Assembly: GCA_938001915.1 (NCBI GenBank)
Contig: CALLBD010000050.1
Location: 1 to 41,431 of the forward strand
Source of the DNA: an uncultured Caulobacterales bacterium
GTDB lineage: Bacteria; Pseudomonadota; Alphaproteobacteria; Caulobacterales; Maricaulaceae
DNA length: 41,431 bases
Direction: 5' to 3'
In this document: in pieces, positions 24,534-34,474 of the stretch
Position numbering within the stretch: the stretch's first letter is position 1
Layout of the letters: every line of letters starts with the position of its first letter
Notes under the pieces: generated by a model
Databases searched by the model: none
Told to the model about the DNA's origin: nothing
What the model saw: the letters and a program-made list of their open reading frames with translations, nothing else
Position numbers and translations under genes: made by a program

Positions 24534-25778
24534 GTGTCCCGTCAGCCCAATCTAAAAGCGGAGACAATATCTCTGCCGATTCCGAGGTGGGAGTTTGTAA
24601 CCATTATGGCGGCTATCTTTGGGCTTCAAGCCATGGGTATCGACATCATGCTGCCCGCGCTAGAGGTGATTGCCAATCATTACGACATACAAAATCAAAA
24701 TGATCAACAACTGGTTATTTTTGCCTTTATTTTGGGGTTTGGGTTTCCTCAACTTATATTTGGGCCAATTTCTGATCGGTTTGGCCGTAAGACATTGCTT
24801 CAACTCAGTATGGTTGGATATTTCCTAACTAGCTTTGCTTGTATGATTGCACCAAGTTTTGTGAGCCTGCTCGCGCTTCGCTTCGCGCAGGGTATTTGTT
24901 GCGCGGGGACGCGCGTATCCGCTGGGGCTATTATACGCGACGTATCAAAAGGGCGTTCAATGGCGAGTATTCTCTCGCTTGTCTTCACCGTCTTTATGAT
25001 TATCCCGATATTGGCGCCGGCAATTGGAACGGCCATTATGGCGGTTTTAGATTGGAAATGGGTTTTTGGATTTTTGGGAGTATTCTCAGCGCCGCTATTT
25101 CTTTGGATTCAATTTCGGTTACCCAAGACATTGCACGAAGATGATCGGCGACCGTTGTCCTTCAAAGAGGTATTTCACGCGTTTAGGTTGGTCGCCTCTC
25201 ATCGCGTTACCGCGGGCTATATGCTGGCCAGTGGATTTATCTATGGTAGCTTATTCGCGTTTCTGGGCGCCAGTGAACAAATTTTTGACGATGTGTTCGG
25301 GCGTTTCGATAAATTCTATCTCTACTTCGCCGGCATAGCGGGGCTTTTGGCGGTTATGAATTACTTAAATAGTCGATTTGTCGAGCGATTTGGGATGCGC
25401 AGAATAAGCCATACCGTGGTTCTAATTTTTATTGCCCTATCCGCGATAAATCTAATTTATATGAAACTCGTGGAGCCTGACTTTTGGGTGTTTTACATTC
25501 TCTTCGCCTTGACCTTTGGATGTTTTGGCATGTTAGGCGCGAATTTCTCAAGCTTGGCGCTTGAATATATGGGACACATCGCAGGCACAGCGAATGCGGT
25601 TTATGGATTCATTACGCTTACCCTATCCAGTCTGTTTGGGATTATAGTTGCCCGAAGTTTTGACGGCACCGTTCATCCGCTTTTAGCTGCATTTGTTTTC
25701 CTTGGGGTTGCCAGCTTAATCATTATCCTAATTACTGAGCGCGGGCGATTATTTCAGCCAGGTGAGGGCAAATCCTAG
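24534..25778 (+). CDS. MFS transporter, Bcr/CflA drug-efflux type
   Basis: A 414-residue 12-helix major facilitator. MGIDIMLPAL in helix 1 and the loop motif GPISDRFGRK (77-86) are typical of the Bcr/CflA subfamily, exporters of drugs and small metabolites. I use the GTG at 24534, which has AAGGAG 7 nt upstream; the upstream ATG at 24498 lacks such a site. It follows the nitroreductase by 70 bp and its last 4 bp overlap the convergent protease gene. Confidence 0.9.
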   Translation: MSRQPNLKAETISLPIPRWEFVTIMAAIFGLQAMGIDIMLPALEVIANHYDIQNQNDQQLVIFAFILGFGFPQLIFGPISDRFGRKTLLQLSMVGYFLTSFACMIAPSFVSLLALRFAQGICCAGTRVSAGAIIRDVSKGRSMASILSLVFTVFMIIPILAPAIGTAIMAVLDWKWVFGFLGVFSAPLFLWIQFRLPKTLHEDDRRPLSFKEVFHAFRLVASHRVTAGYMLASGFIYGSLFAFLGASEQIFDDVFGRFDKFYLYFAGIAGLLAVMNYLNSRFVERFGMRRISHTVVLIFIALSAINLIYMKLVEPDFWVFYILFALTFGCFGMLGANFSSLALEYMGHIAGTANAVYGFITLTLSSLFGIIVARSFDGTVHPLLAAFVFLGVASLIIILITERGRLFQPGEGKS

Positions 25779-26476
25779 TCTTGGTTTTGCGAAATAATTT
25801 GTTGGATTTCTGAAATTGTGCCTCGGTCGAGTAAATTGATATAACCTCTACGGTCAGGCCGGCCCGTATCAGGGGCTTGAAACATCCATAATTGCCCGAT
25901 GTGAAGACCAACTAATTTATGCTCGCCGTCTATGACCCGCGTAATGGGTGAGCCGGATTGTCCGGGCACAGCGCGGCAATCATGAGTCACACGATTGCGC
26001 CCGTTACTAAAGTCTAAAACTGTCAAGGTACAAAGTTGGGAGTTTTCGGGCAAACCTCGCGCGCGGGCGAATGAAAACTTCTGTTGTTCAAGCGGGAAAA
26101 TATCTTCGAGAGGCTCTAATTTGTATCTCACTAATTTCGGCGTCGTTATCTTGTCAAAACGTATTATCGCCCAGTCTGATTTTTCGCCTATTTCATAATT
26201 ATCGGCCAGTTTGATTATATTGACTGACCGTTTTCTGCCTTCGAAATCTCTAACGGCGCAGGGGCGCTCGGGCGGGATGGCATGGCCGGTGGCAATGCCG
26301 AAATCGTGGTTGGCGCTATTAACATCCAACACCGCAATACGAGATTGAAGATTTGTCTGATCCACGCCCTCACATACCAAACGCAGCATATGAGTTGGTG
26401 TGGCGCTGGGTGTCGTTTGACACCCAGCGCCGAGCCATAAAATTAGAAAGAGGCTAAGACGCTGCTTCAAGGTCAA
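25775..26476 (-). CDS. S1-like serine protease lipoprotein
   Basis: A 233-residue protein with a lipoprotein leader (FLILWLGAGC, C19). The chymotrypsin triad is visible: H65 in ATGHAI, D101 in KSDWAIIRFD, and S174 in PGQSGSPI (GxSG). Cysteines are paired in the mature chain (C35, C73, C149, C167). The His context ATGH differs from the usual TAAHC, so activity is likely but not sure. It is probably membrane-anchored on the periplasmic side. Its start overlaps the acyl-CoA ligase end by 23 bp, so the two are cotranscribed. Confidence 0.82.
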   Translation of the reverse strand: MTLKQRLSLFLILWLGAGCQTTPSATPTHMLRLVCEGVDQTNLQSRIAVLDVNSANHDFGIATGHAIPPERPCAVRDFEGRKRSVNIIKLADNYEIGEKSDWAIIRFDKITTPKLVRYKLEPLEDIFPLEQQKFSFARARGLPENSQLCTLTVLDFSNGRNRVTHDCRAVPGQSGSPITRVIDGEHKLVGLHIGQLWMFQAPDTGRPDRRGYINLLDRGTISEIQQIISQNQD

Positions 26477-28082
26477 AATCTTTATATTGAACCTTTAACT
26501 CACGTTTCAAAATTTTTCCTGTTGCGCCAAGAGGCAGCTCGTCCACAAAGACGATCGCATCTGGTAGCCACCACTTCGCACATTTTGCTGCAATGCAGTC
26601 CTTTATTTCATCCGTGTTCGGGGTTTTGCCAGGCACAGCTTGGACAATTAGCATTGGACGTTCTTGCCACTTTTCATGTCTAACGCCTATACAGGCAGCC
26701 ATTTGTACATCGGGGTGATCGCAAGCCGCATTTTCAACTTCGATAGAGCTAACCCATTCGCCGCCAGATTTGATTACGTCTTTGGAGCGGTCTGTAATTT
26801 CCATATACCCGCGTGGATGGATAGCTGCAACATCGCCCGTTGCAAACCAGCCATCATCGGTGAAACTGTCGGAGCCCGCACCTTTGAAATACCCCGAGGC
26901 GACCCAGGGTCCGCGAACCTGTAGATGGCCAGAAGTCTCGCCGTCTTGCGGGAGGATATTGCCTTCATCATCAACAATACGCATGTCAACACCAAAAATT
27001 CTGCGGCCTGCATAGAGCTTGTCTTGTACCGTGGAGTCGTAGTCTGACATATCATCCCCTGGATAAGGACAATAGGTCGTACCCAGAGGTGAAGTTTCGG
27101 TCATGCCCCAGCCTTGCTGCATAGGAATACCCAAATCCAGCTCATAAGCCCGTAACAGGCTCTCAGGCAGGGCAGAGCCTCCCACGAGCGCTTTTTTCAC
27201 TGTCGGAAGGCTGAGACCTTCCGATTTCACATAGTTATAAATGCCTAACCAAACTGTCGGCACGCCTGCCATTAGGGTTACGCTTTCTTGATTGATCATT
27301 TTGGTCAAATTGGGTCCGTCCAATCCCGGGCCTGGCATGACCAGCTTTGCGCCGACCATGGCAGCAGAGTAGACGAGCCCCCAAGCTGAGACATGGAACA
27401 TCGGTACAACGGCCAAAATCGTATCGTTTGAGCCGCCGCCAATCACATCCTGAAAACAGCCAGCCATCGCATGTAAAATTGTTGAGCGGTGCGAATAAAG
27501 GACGCCTTTGGGGTCCCCCGTTGTGCCTGACGTATAGCACAGCGTGCAGGCTGTGTTCTCGTCAAATCGCTCCCATGTAATCTCCTCAGAATGATTGGCG
27601 ATAAAGCTCTCATAATCCTGCGTATCGACTTTCATCTCGGGTAGGCCCGATTTATCTGTTAAGCACACCCAGTTTTTTACTGAAGGGCAAAGCGCGCCGA
27701 CCCCATTGATAATAGGCGCGAATGTCGTGTCGAACATGACAAACTTATCTTCCGCATGATTCACCATCCAGGCAATTTGCTGAGGCTTAAGCCGCGGATT
27801 AATCGTGTGAACGACGGCACCGATTGAGCTCACGGCATAGTAAATTTCGATATGACGATAATTGTTCCAAGCGATTGTGGCAACGCGGTCACCTTTCTCA
27901 ACGCCTGCCGCGATGAGGGCATTAGCCAATTTCCTTACGCGAACGGCGCAATCTGACCAGGTGTAGCGATGTTCACTGAGGTCCGTATTCAGCGTGTAAA
28001 TCTCGCGGTCCTTATGGACAATCGCGGCATGCTCTATCAGATCGCTGATCATCAGCTCGTGTTTCATCATGAGGCCTAGCAT
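26454..28082 (-). CDS. AMP-forming acyl-CoA synthetase (fatty acid-CoA ligase)
   Basis: A 542-residue adenylate-forming enzyme activating a carboxylic acid to its CoA thioester via an acyl-AMP. The P-loop-like [11 protein letters not shown] (183-193), the [11 protein letters not shown] motif, the hinge [31 protein letters not shown] and the C-terminal catalytic lysine K523 in [12 protein letters not shown] are all present. The substrate is probably medium- or long-chain fatty acid. I start at the ATG at 28082, with GGGGAG 6 nt before it. It is divergent from the dehydratase gene at 28166. Confidence 0.93.
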   Translation of the reverse strand: MLGLMMKHELMISDLIEHAAIVHKDREIYTLNTDLSEHRYTWSDCAVRVRKLANALIAAGVEKGDRVATIAWNNYRHIEIYYAVSSIGAVVHTINPRLKPQQIAWMVNHAEDKFVMFDTTFAPIINGVGALCPSVKNWVCLTDKSGLPEMKVDTQDYESFIANHSEEITWERFDENTACTLCYTSGTTGDPKGVLYSHRSTILHAMAGCFQDVIGGGSNDTILAVVPMFHVSAWGLVYSAAMVGAKLVMPGPGLDGPNLTKMINQESVTLMAGVPTVWLGIYNYVKSEGLSLPTVKKALVGGSALPESLLRAYELDLGIPMQQGWGMTETSPLGTTYCPYPGDDMSDYDSTVQDKLYAGRRIFGVDMRIVDDEGNILPQDGETSGHLQVRGPWVASGYFKGAGSDSFTDDGWFATGDVAAIHPRGYMEITDRSKDVIKSGGEWVSSIEVENAACDHPDVQMAACIGVRHEKWQERPMLIVQAVPGKTPNTDEIKDCIAAKCAKWWLPDAIVFVDELPLGATGKILKRELKVQYKDFDLEAAS

Positions 28083-28165
28083 GGGCATCTCCCCGAAGTT
28101 TGGTTTTAGACTTGTTGGAGCGAGTATTTTCATTAATCAAAGACAGCGTCAACAAAGGACCTAAG

Positions 28166-29134
28166 ATGAATGAAGCTCCCACATATTCGGATATTGTAGA
28201 CGCTGCGCAAAGATTGGAGGGTCATGCCGTCAAAACCCCGCTTTTACGCTCTGACGCCCTCGATAAACGCCTCGGGAAGGCGCTTTGGTTCAAAGCTGAA
28301 TGCCTGCAAAAGAAAAATGCATTCAAATATCGCGGAGCATTTAACCGCCTGTCCGCGATGACCGCAGAGGAGCGCGCGCGCGGTGTAGTAGCTTTCTCCT
28401 CAGGGAATCATGCACAAGGGGTCTCCTGCGCCGCTCGGGAGCTAGGGATTGACGCAATTATTGTCATGCCTTTCGATGCCCCAAAGGTAAAAGTGGACGG
28501 CGTTCTCGCTGATGGCGCCACCATCGTGAGCTATGACCGCAACACAGAAAGCCGGGAAGAGATTGCTGCCGCTATTGCCGCGCGGGATGGCCGCACGCTG
28601 GTCCCTAGCTATGACGACCCCTATATCATTGCAGGGCAGGGAACGATTGGCATTGAGCTGGCGGAGGCGGAACCAGAGTTCGACGCTATGATTACCTGCC
28701 TCGGCGGCGGAGGCATGTGCGCAGGTATTTCATTAGCGCTCAATGAACTCGCGCCCCAGACGCGTATATTTGGCGCCGAGCCAGAGCATTATAATGATCA
28801 CCAGATGAGCCTAAGGTCGGGCCAACGAATGAAGCTCAAGACCACACCGCCAAGCCTCTGCGACGCTATTATGACGCCACAGCCAGGGGAGCTCACATGG
28901 CCCATAAATTCTAAATCTCTAAGCGATGTTTATGCAGTAAGTGATGCGGAGTGCCTCAGGGCGATGAAGGTTGCCCATAAAGAACTAGGCGTCACGCTCG
29001 AACCGGGCGGCGCAGCGGCCATGGCGGCCGTTTTGGCGGGACATTTGCCTGATGATGTAAAAACCGTTGCGGTCGTGCTCTCGGGTGGAAATGTGGACCC
29101 CAAAATTATGGAACGGGCGCTCCATGACAGCTAA
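28166..29134 (+). CDS. threonine/serine dehydratase (PLP, fold type II)
   Basis: A 322-residue enzyme of the threonine ammonia-lyase / serine racemase family. The PLP lysine is K54 in AFKYRGAFN, the substrate loop is SSGNHAQG (79-86), and the phosphate cradle is CLGGGGMCAG. There is no C-terminal ACT regulatory domain, so it is the catabolic, unregulated form and not biosynthetic IlvA. With tdh and kbl nearby, it gives the window a second route for threonine. It overlaps the GH42 gene by 11 bp. Serine racemase or threo-hydroxyaspartate dehydratase are alternatives. Confidence 0.92.
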   Translation: MNEAPTYSDIVDAAQRLEGHAVKTPLLRSDALDKRLGKALWFKAECLQKKNAFKYRGAFNRLSAMTAEERARGVVAFSSGNHAQGVSCAARELGIDAIIVMPFDAPKVKVDGVLADGATIVSYDRNTESREEIAAAIAARDGRTLVPSYDDPYIIAGQGTIGIELAEAEPEFDAMITCLGGGGMCAGISLALNELAPQTRIFGAEPEHYNDHQMSLRSGQRMKLKTTPPSLCDAIMTPQPGELTWPINSKSLSDVYAVSDAECLRAMKVAHKELGVTLEPGGAAAMAAVLAGHLPDDVKTVAVVLSGGNVDPKIMERALHDS

Positions 29135-30875
29135 ACCTGAACTTGGGGTGTGCTACTATCCAGAGCATTGGCGCGAAAGCCAATGGGAGGACGATGCGCG
29201 CCGCATGGCCGAAATGGGTTTATCTTGGGTTAGGATAGGGGAGTTTGCCTGGAGCCGTATGGAGTCAGAGCCGGGGCATTTGACGCTGGACTGGCTTGAC
29301 CGCGCCATTGAGACGCTCGCCAAAGCTGGCCTCAAGATTGTCATGTGTACGCCTACCGCCACACCGCCGCGGTGGATGGTGGATAAATACCCCGATATGC
29401 TTGCGTGGGACAAAGACGGCCATGCCCGAAAGTTTGGCTCCCGACGCCACTATGATTTCTCGCATATAGGGTACCGCAAGGAATGTGAGCGCATTGCCCG
29501 CATATTGGGTGAGCGATATGGCCAGCACTCCGCCATACAGGCCTGGCAAATTGACAACGAATATGGCTGTCATGACACCACCTTATCCTACAGCCCAATG
29601 GCAAGAGAGGCCTTTCAGCTATGGCTCTCGCGTAAATATCAGAATATCGATGCGCTAAATCGGCGGTGGGGTACTGTGTTTTGGTCTATGGAATATAACC
29701 GATTTGACCAAATCGACCTCCCCAATCTCACCGTAACAGAACCTCATCCCGCGCATGTGATGGATTTTCGGCGCTTTGCCTCCGATCAGGTCGTCGCATT
29801 CAACAAAGCGCAAATTGATGTCTTGCGCGAATTAACAGAGGCAGATTTGCTCCATAATTATATGGGGCGAATTACCGATTTTGACCATTTCACTGTCGGG
29901 GCGGATTTAGACATTGCGACATGGGATAGTTATCCGCTTGGCTTCCTTGAGGACCGCTCTGACAGGGATGAAGCCTATCGGCGGGAATATGCGCGGGAAG
30001 GGGACGCGGACTTCCAAGCCTTTCATCATGACCTTTACCGCGCGGTCGGACGAGGGCGATGGTGGGTCATGGAACAGCAACCCGGCCCCGTTAATTGGGC
30101 ACCGCATAATCCCGCACCGAAAACGGGGCAAATCCGCCAGTGGACGTTAGACGCGTTTGATCACGGCGCGGAAGTTGTGTCCTATTTCCGCTGGCGACAA
30201 TTGCCCTTTGGGCAAGAACAAAACCATGCGGGTTTGCTGAGGCCTGACGGGGAATATTCGGAAGCAGGTCATGCGGTGAGGGCCCTAGCCACTGAATTGG
30301 AAACTTATCAAAGACCAAAAGGCGGCGGAGCAGAGATTGCAATTGTCTTTGATTATCCCTCTCAATGGGCCTGGGAGGTGCAGCCGCAAGATAAAAATTT
30401 TGACTATTTCCGTTTAGTTTTAGATATTTACACGGGTTTGCGAAAGCAGGGCTACACGCGCATCGATATACTGCCATCGGATACGGTGGATTTTGGCAAT
30501 CGGAACGCCGTCTTCATTCCAGGACTGTTTGCATGGTCAGACAGTTTGAAAGCCGCTATGCAAAATTTTGAAGGCGAAATTGTGATTGGCCCGCGAACGG
30601 GATCTAGAACAGAAGATTTTCAGATACCGCATAGGCTCGCGCCCAATTTAGACGGAATTAAAGTCACGGCCATTGATACGCTGCGCGAGGATACGCCGCT
30701 TACACTTTCGCAGGGCGGTACAATTCAAATTTGGAGCGAAATCCTGGAAACGAGTTGGAGGGTAATTGAGACAACGGAGCAGGGGCGTCCAGTTATCGTT
30801 AGATCGGGAAATCTACACTATTGGGCAGGGTGGCCAGATGAGGCGGCTCTGGAATTATGGTTGAGCGAATTTTGA
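29124..30875 (+). CDS. beta-galactosidase, glycoside hydrolase family 42
   Basis: A 583-residue GH42-type enzyme. The opening LGVCYYPEHWRESQWEDDARRMAEMGLSWVRIGEFAWSRME is diagnostic. The acid/base is E146 in WQIDNEYG and the nucleophile is E317 in WWVMEQQPGPVNW. The trimerisation-like middle domain (QWTLDAFDHGAEVVSYFRWRQLPFGQEQNHAGLL) and a C-terminal beta domain follow. It has no signal peptide, so it works in the cytoplasm on imported galactosides. No sugar transporter or regulator is adjacent. Start chosen at the ATG at 29124, overlapping the dehydratase stop region by 11 bp. Confidence 0.95.
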   Translation: MTAKPELGVCYYPEHWRESQWEDDARRMAEMGLSWVRIGEFAWSRMESEPGHLTLDWLDRAIETLAKAGLKIVMCTPTATPPRWMVDKYPDMLAWDKDGHARKFGSRRHYDFSHIGYRKECERIARILGERYGQHSAIQAWQIDNEYGCHDTTLSYSPMAREAFQLWLSRKYQNIDALNRRWGTVFWSMEYNRFDQIDLPNLTVTEPHPAHVMDFRRFASDQVVAFNKAQIDVLRELTEADLLHNYMGRITDFDHFTVGADLDIATWDSYPLGFLEDRSDRDEAYRREYAREGDADFQAFHHDLYRAVGRGRWWVMEQQPGPVNWAPHNPAPKTGQIRQWTLDAFDHGAEVVSYFRWRQLPFGQEQNHAGLLRPDGEYSEAGHAVRALATELETYQRPKGGGAEIAIVFDYPSQWAWEVQPQDKNFDYFRLVLDIYTGLRKQGYTRIDILPSDTVDFGNRNAVFIPGLFAWSDSLKAAMQNFEGEIVIGPRTGSRTEDFQIPHRLAPNLDGIKVTAIDTLREDTPLTLSQGGTIQIWSEILETSWRVIETTEQGRPVIVRSGNLHYWAGWPDEAALELWLSEF

Positions 30876-30926
30876 ACCTATTTCAAACTTAATCCTCGAA
30901 TTGAAAAGCGGTTTAAGTAAGTAATT

Positions 30927-30940
30927 TTGATATAAATCAA
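30927..30940. promoter_or_regulatory. FNR/FixK-type box
   Basis: TTGAT-ATAA-ATCAA is a perfect FNR/CRP-family half-site pair and extends to TTTTGAT...ATCAAAA. A weak CATAAA (30957-30962) could be a -10. No gene begins within 600 bp downstream on the plus strand; the GH42 gene ends just upstream. Confidence 0.65.
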
Positions 30941-31573
30941 AAGCTTATAAAAAAGTCATAAAACTCGCTCCTAACTTTCAAAACCTGTGTCATACTGAAC
31001 GTGTTCTTTCAGACATAGGACAGGTAGACGTCACCTACTGGTTTGAGAGACGGTGGAGTTGAGCAGCCTCATTGTGCAAATCGCATTCGCGAAAGGCACT
31101 AAGACACTGAGGCCCGTGCCGGACTTTTAGGAACGAGAGCCGACCTGTCAGTCCAAGTGGCTGAACTCAGGGGTTTATGACCGGCCGTTTCTTCAAAAAC
31201 CATCGCCGTAAGGTCAGCCTTGCGTAAAACACTTTTTCTACTTCGGTACTCCATCGTGAGTGCTGACCTTACGGGCAGTCCTTTTGCCGAGGGCTCACGC
31301 CCTCTAGTGCGTGCCGCCAAGGGCCAACCTGGCGCGGTTTGCCTCGGAGACATATTGGCAGTCCTAGTTGAGAACTCGTTTTCGACAAAATGGGCTGTAA
31401 GCGTTGACGCGTGGCGTATTACGAATGATTTGGCCCAGTGGCAACAATCGTGTAAAAATCGGCGGTTTTCCGGAACATAGAGAGAACGCTAACAGATTTC
31501 TTTTTTAACGGACTCCACAAACCATTCATAATCGAGTTTAGTCTCACTTGCGTGACAGATTAGGGAGACTAAT
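30941..31573. other. gene-free region before the Tn3-family transposase
   Basis: About 630 bp in which I accept no gene. It has a 13-bp perfect inverted repeat (31206-31218 with 31262-31274), an element at 31170-31239 that recurs imperfectly after the transposase gene, and a good ribosome site (AGGGAG) before tnpA. An 84-codon minus-strand frame (31099-31353) and an 86-codon plus-strand frame (31220-31480) are present, but neither has features that convince me. The region may include the left end of the transposon. Confidence 0.5.
31206..31274. repeat. 13-bp inverted repeat with 43-nt spacer
   Basis: CCGTAAGGTCAGC at 31206-31218 and GCTGACCTTACGG at 31262-31274 are exact inverted copies. They could form a long-stem RNA or be a site for a recombinase or regulator. 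The shorter motif TAAGGTCA also occurs at 34553-34560, after the transposase gene. Confidence 0.85.
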
Positions 31574-34459
31574 ATGAACCTGTTGAATGGTCACGTGCAC
31601 CGCTGGACGCTTAACTTTCATGATATCGCTTTTTTGCGATCCCAACCGGATACTACGATTCTAGATCTGGGATTGAAAATTCTATCATATCGATATGTTG
31701 GACAGTTTGTACCACCAAGCGAACTCGACGATATGATCATTCGATACGTTTCTGATCAACTAGACCTTCCTGACCGGCTTACAGAGTTACCCAAGCTTGC
31801 AAGTCGAAGAGAACGAGAACGTCGCAATTTGGTCCGAGCATACCTTAAAATTGAGACATTTAGTGAAGTGGTGGCCGCAGAGCTTAAGAAATGGCTGGAA
31901 GCTGACCCTAATATGGCAGCTCTTTCGATAGATGAACTTCAAAAGGTTTTACGAAAGTGGTGTTTAGAGCGCAAAGTTTCTGAGCCTGGGAAGACGTGGA
32001 TCAGCCGTTGTTATGCTTCTTTGCAAACAAAAGTTTCCGAAGCTCTATTCTTTCAAATATATTCCAGCCTTAGCGATGATACGAAGAACAAAATGCTTAG
32101 TTCGATTGCAGGCGATAAAAGCATGCCTTCGCTATCAGAAATACGCTCAGGTCCAGGGCGGGTTTCACGGAAGACTTTTGACAATCTATCTGATCGGTTG
32201 GCGTTCATAAATTCATTTGAACTGAACAATCTTGAGTTAGACGGAACTACAAAAGACTGGCGCTCGGAAATCGAGCGGCGCACCGCAAAGTTGGACCCAT
32301 GGGAAATCAAGCGGATGGATCCTATTCAGCAGGTTGGGATGTATTCTGTATTCCTGCATAATCAAACGCCAGCATTGACTGATGCATTGATAGACTCATT
32401 GATCGATGCAGTTTTTAAATTTCGAAAAAGGGCTGAGAAAGCTATTGCATCAGACATCGCTCGGGAAGCGCAAAGTGTCTATGATAAGGATAAGCTCCTT
32501 AAAGATATTCTTGTTCATGCCTTAGAAAGACCTGAACGGGCTATTGGAGATGTTGTCTTCGAACTTATCAGTCCGCCAGATGCTCAGCGTCTTATAAAGG
32601 CAACATCGAAAAGAGGTGAGTGGGCTCATGAGGTTTTCGTCCAGATGAAACGTTCATGGATGGGCCACTACCGTCCTATGTTAGGAAAATTACTTAATGT
32701 CATCGAATTTAGATCAAATAATCAAGCCTACCGCCCGCTAATCAACGCTCTTGATTGGTTGAATGTAAATTTCAAAAACCGCACAAAAATTCGTATCGGT
32801 CCCGACGGCCCGCCCATAAATGGAATAGTACCTCAAAAATATCGTCCTGCAGTTGTCGACGGAGAGGGTTTCATAGATAGGCAGAGTTACGAATTATGTG
32901 TCGTATTGGAGCTTCGAGATAAGCTCCGCTGTAGAGAACTATGGGTCCCCGGAAGTAAAAGATATAAAAACCCTGATGAAGATGTTCCTGCAGATTTTGA
33001 CCGTAAGCGTCTCGAGTATTACGAAAAACTCAAGCTCGATACAGAACCTACGAATTTTACAAAAAGTATTCGTGACGAGCTGACTAATCAGTTGGTGGCT
33101 CTGAACGACGAATTGCCTAAAAATCGAAAAGTCTTCGTAACTGCGAATTCGAAATGGAAGTTGACCCCATTTGTTGCACAGCGAGAGCCTAAACAGCTGT
33201 CTGCTCTAAAATCAGGCATTGGCGCTAAATGGCCAATGACGAGCCTCCTGGATATGCAGAAGGAAACAGCTCTCGATACAGGTTTCCTGAGGGAATTTAA
33301 GACGGCTGGAAGATACCAGAATATTAGCAAAAGCGATTTGAATAAACGTTTGCTTCTCTGCCTTTATGGACTTGGCACAAATGCGGGTATTAAACGAATT
33401 AGCTCTGCGTGTCATGACGTCACCTATGACCAACTACTACACATTCGTCGTCGTTTCATAGACTCGGCAAGTTTGCGGGAAGCAAACCAAGTTGTTGCCA
33501 ATTCAATTTTGGATATCCGTGATCCCGGAATCTGGGGTGAAATGGGCACAGCATGTGCCTCAGATAGCAAGCAGTACGCCGCTTACGATCAAAACCCTAT
33601 GGCTGAATGGCATATGAGATATGGCGGTAGGGGTATTATGATCTACTGGCACGTAGAGAAAAAGTCTCTCTGTATATATAGTAAACTGAAGAAGGTTTCC
33701 GTTTCAGAAGTTGCTTCGATGATTGAGGGGGTTCTTCATCATAAAACAGATATGGATATCCAAACTCAGTATACTGATAGCCATGGCCAGACAGAAGTAG
33801 CCTTTGCTTTCTGTCATCTTTTGGGGTTTGATTTGGCCCCACGAATCAAGCGTATTACTTATCAGAAACTCTCTTTGCCAGCGTCTGGCATTGTGTCTCG
33901 CCTGTCAAATATTCGCGAAATGTGCATTCATACTCGACCAATCGACTGGGTTCTCATTGAACAACAATATGATGAATTGGTACGATATGCGACGGCATTA
34001 AAAGAAGGGACAACTGATCCAGAAACAGTCTTGCGGCGATTTACAAGGGCAAGTTTGCAGCACCCTAATTATCGAGCATTGGCGGAATTGGGTCGAGCCA
34101 TAAGAACAATCTTTGTTTGTCGTTATCTTAGGTTCGAACGGTTTCGGCGTGACATCAATGAAGGGCTTAATGTTATGGAGAATTGGAATAGCGCAACGAA
34201 GTTTGTGCATTTTGGCAGGGCAGGGGAGTTCAGTTCCAATCGCAGGGAAGATCAAGAAGTTTCAGTTCAGGCCCTTCACTTACTTCAAAACTGTATGGTT
34301 TACGTAAACACACAAATGTATCAAACCATGCTGTCTCAACCTGAATGGCGTGATCGGCTAGGCCCAGACGATTTTAGAGGCATTACTCCTCTAATTTACG
34401 GACACGTCAATCCATATGGAAACTTCGATTTAAATTTAGACACTCGATTGATGCTCTAA
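31574..34459 (+). CDS. tnpA: Tn3-family transposase
   Basis: A 961-residue DDE transposase of the Tn3 family, which moves by replicative transposition. The N-terminal region (LNFHDIAFLRSQPDTTILDLGLKILSYRYVGQF) is the DUF4158-type DNA-binding domain. The catalytic core shows D664 in ASDSKQYAAYDQNPMAEWHM, D735 in TDSHGQTEVAFAFCHLLGFDL, and a glutamate in RREDQE (892-895) just before ALHLLQNCMVYVNTQ. It appears intact and close to full family length. No resolvase gene is adjacent, and I could not find terminal inverted repeats by eye. The DNA looks more AT-rich than the operons to the left. Confidence 0.93.
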   Translation: MNLLNGHVHRWTLNFHDIAFLRSQPDTTILDLGLKILSYRYVGQFVPPSELDDMIIRYVSDQLDLPDRLTELPKLASRRERERRNLVRAYLKIETFSEVVAAELKKWLEADPNMAALSIDELQKVLRKWCLERKVSEPGKTWISRCYASLQTKVSEALFFQIYSSLSDDTKNKMLSSIAGDKSMPSLSEIRSGPGRVSRKTFDNLSDRLAFINSFELNNLELDGTTKDWRSEIERRTAKLDPWEIKRMDPIQQVGMYSVFLHNQTPALTDALIDSLIDAVFKFRKRAEKAIASDIAREAQSVYDKDKLLKDILVHALERPERAIGDVVFELISPPDAQRLIKATSKRGEWAHEVFVQMKRSWMGHYRPMLGKLLNVIEFRSNNQAYRPLINALDWLNVNFKNRTKIRIGPDGPPINGIVPQKYRPAVVDGEGFIDRQSYELCVVLELRDKLRCRELWVPGSKRYKNPDEDVPADFDRKRLEYYEKLKLDTEPTNFTKSIRDELTNQLVALNDELPKNRKVFVTANSKWKLTPFVAQREPKQLSALKSGIGAKWPMTSLLDMQKETALDTGFLREFKTAGRYQNISKSDLNKRLLLCLYGLGTNAGIKRISSACHDVTYDQLLHIRRRFIDSASLREANQVVANSILDIRDPGIWGEMGTACASDSKQYAAYDQNPMAEWHMRYGGRGIMIYWHVEKKSLCIYSKLKKVSVSEVASMIEGVLHHKTDMDIQTQYTDSHGQTEVAFAFCHLLGFDLAPRIKRITYQKLSLPASGIVSRLSNIREMCIHTRPIDWVLIEQQYDELVRYATALKEGTTDPETVLRRFTRASLQHPNYRALAELGRAIRTIFVCRYLRFERFRRDINEGLNVMENWNSATKFVHFGRAGEFSSNRREDQEVSVQALHLLQNCMVYVNTQMYQTMLSQPEWRDRLGPDDFRGITPLIYGHVNPYGNFDLNLDTRLML

Positions 34460-34474
34460 TTCGATATTCATATT

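Noticed and set aside
31170-31212. GGGG...GTAAG as the left terminal inverted repeat of the Tn3 element
   Set aside because: It has the right look, but I could not find the inverted partner at the right; the nearest similar block is direct, not inverted.
31206-31274. Integron attC site
   Set aside because: The arms lack the GTTRRRY/RYYYAAC core sites and there is no integrase or cassette array.
31099-31353. 84-codon minus-strand frame before tnpA
   Set aside because: No ribosome site, no protein features I can support, and it covers the 13-bp inverted repeat. Kept only as part of the gene-free region.
31220-31480. 86-codon plus-strand frame before tnpA
   Set aside because: Starts inside the inverted repeat and shows no recognisable domain or ribosome site.
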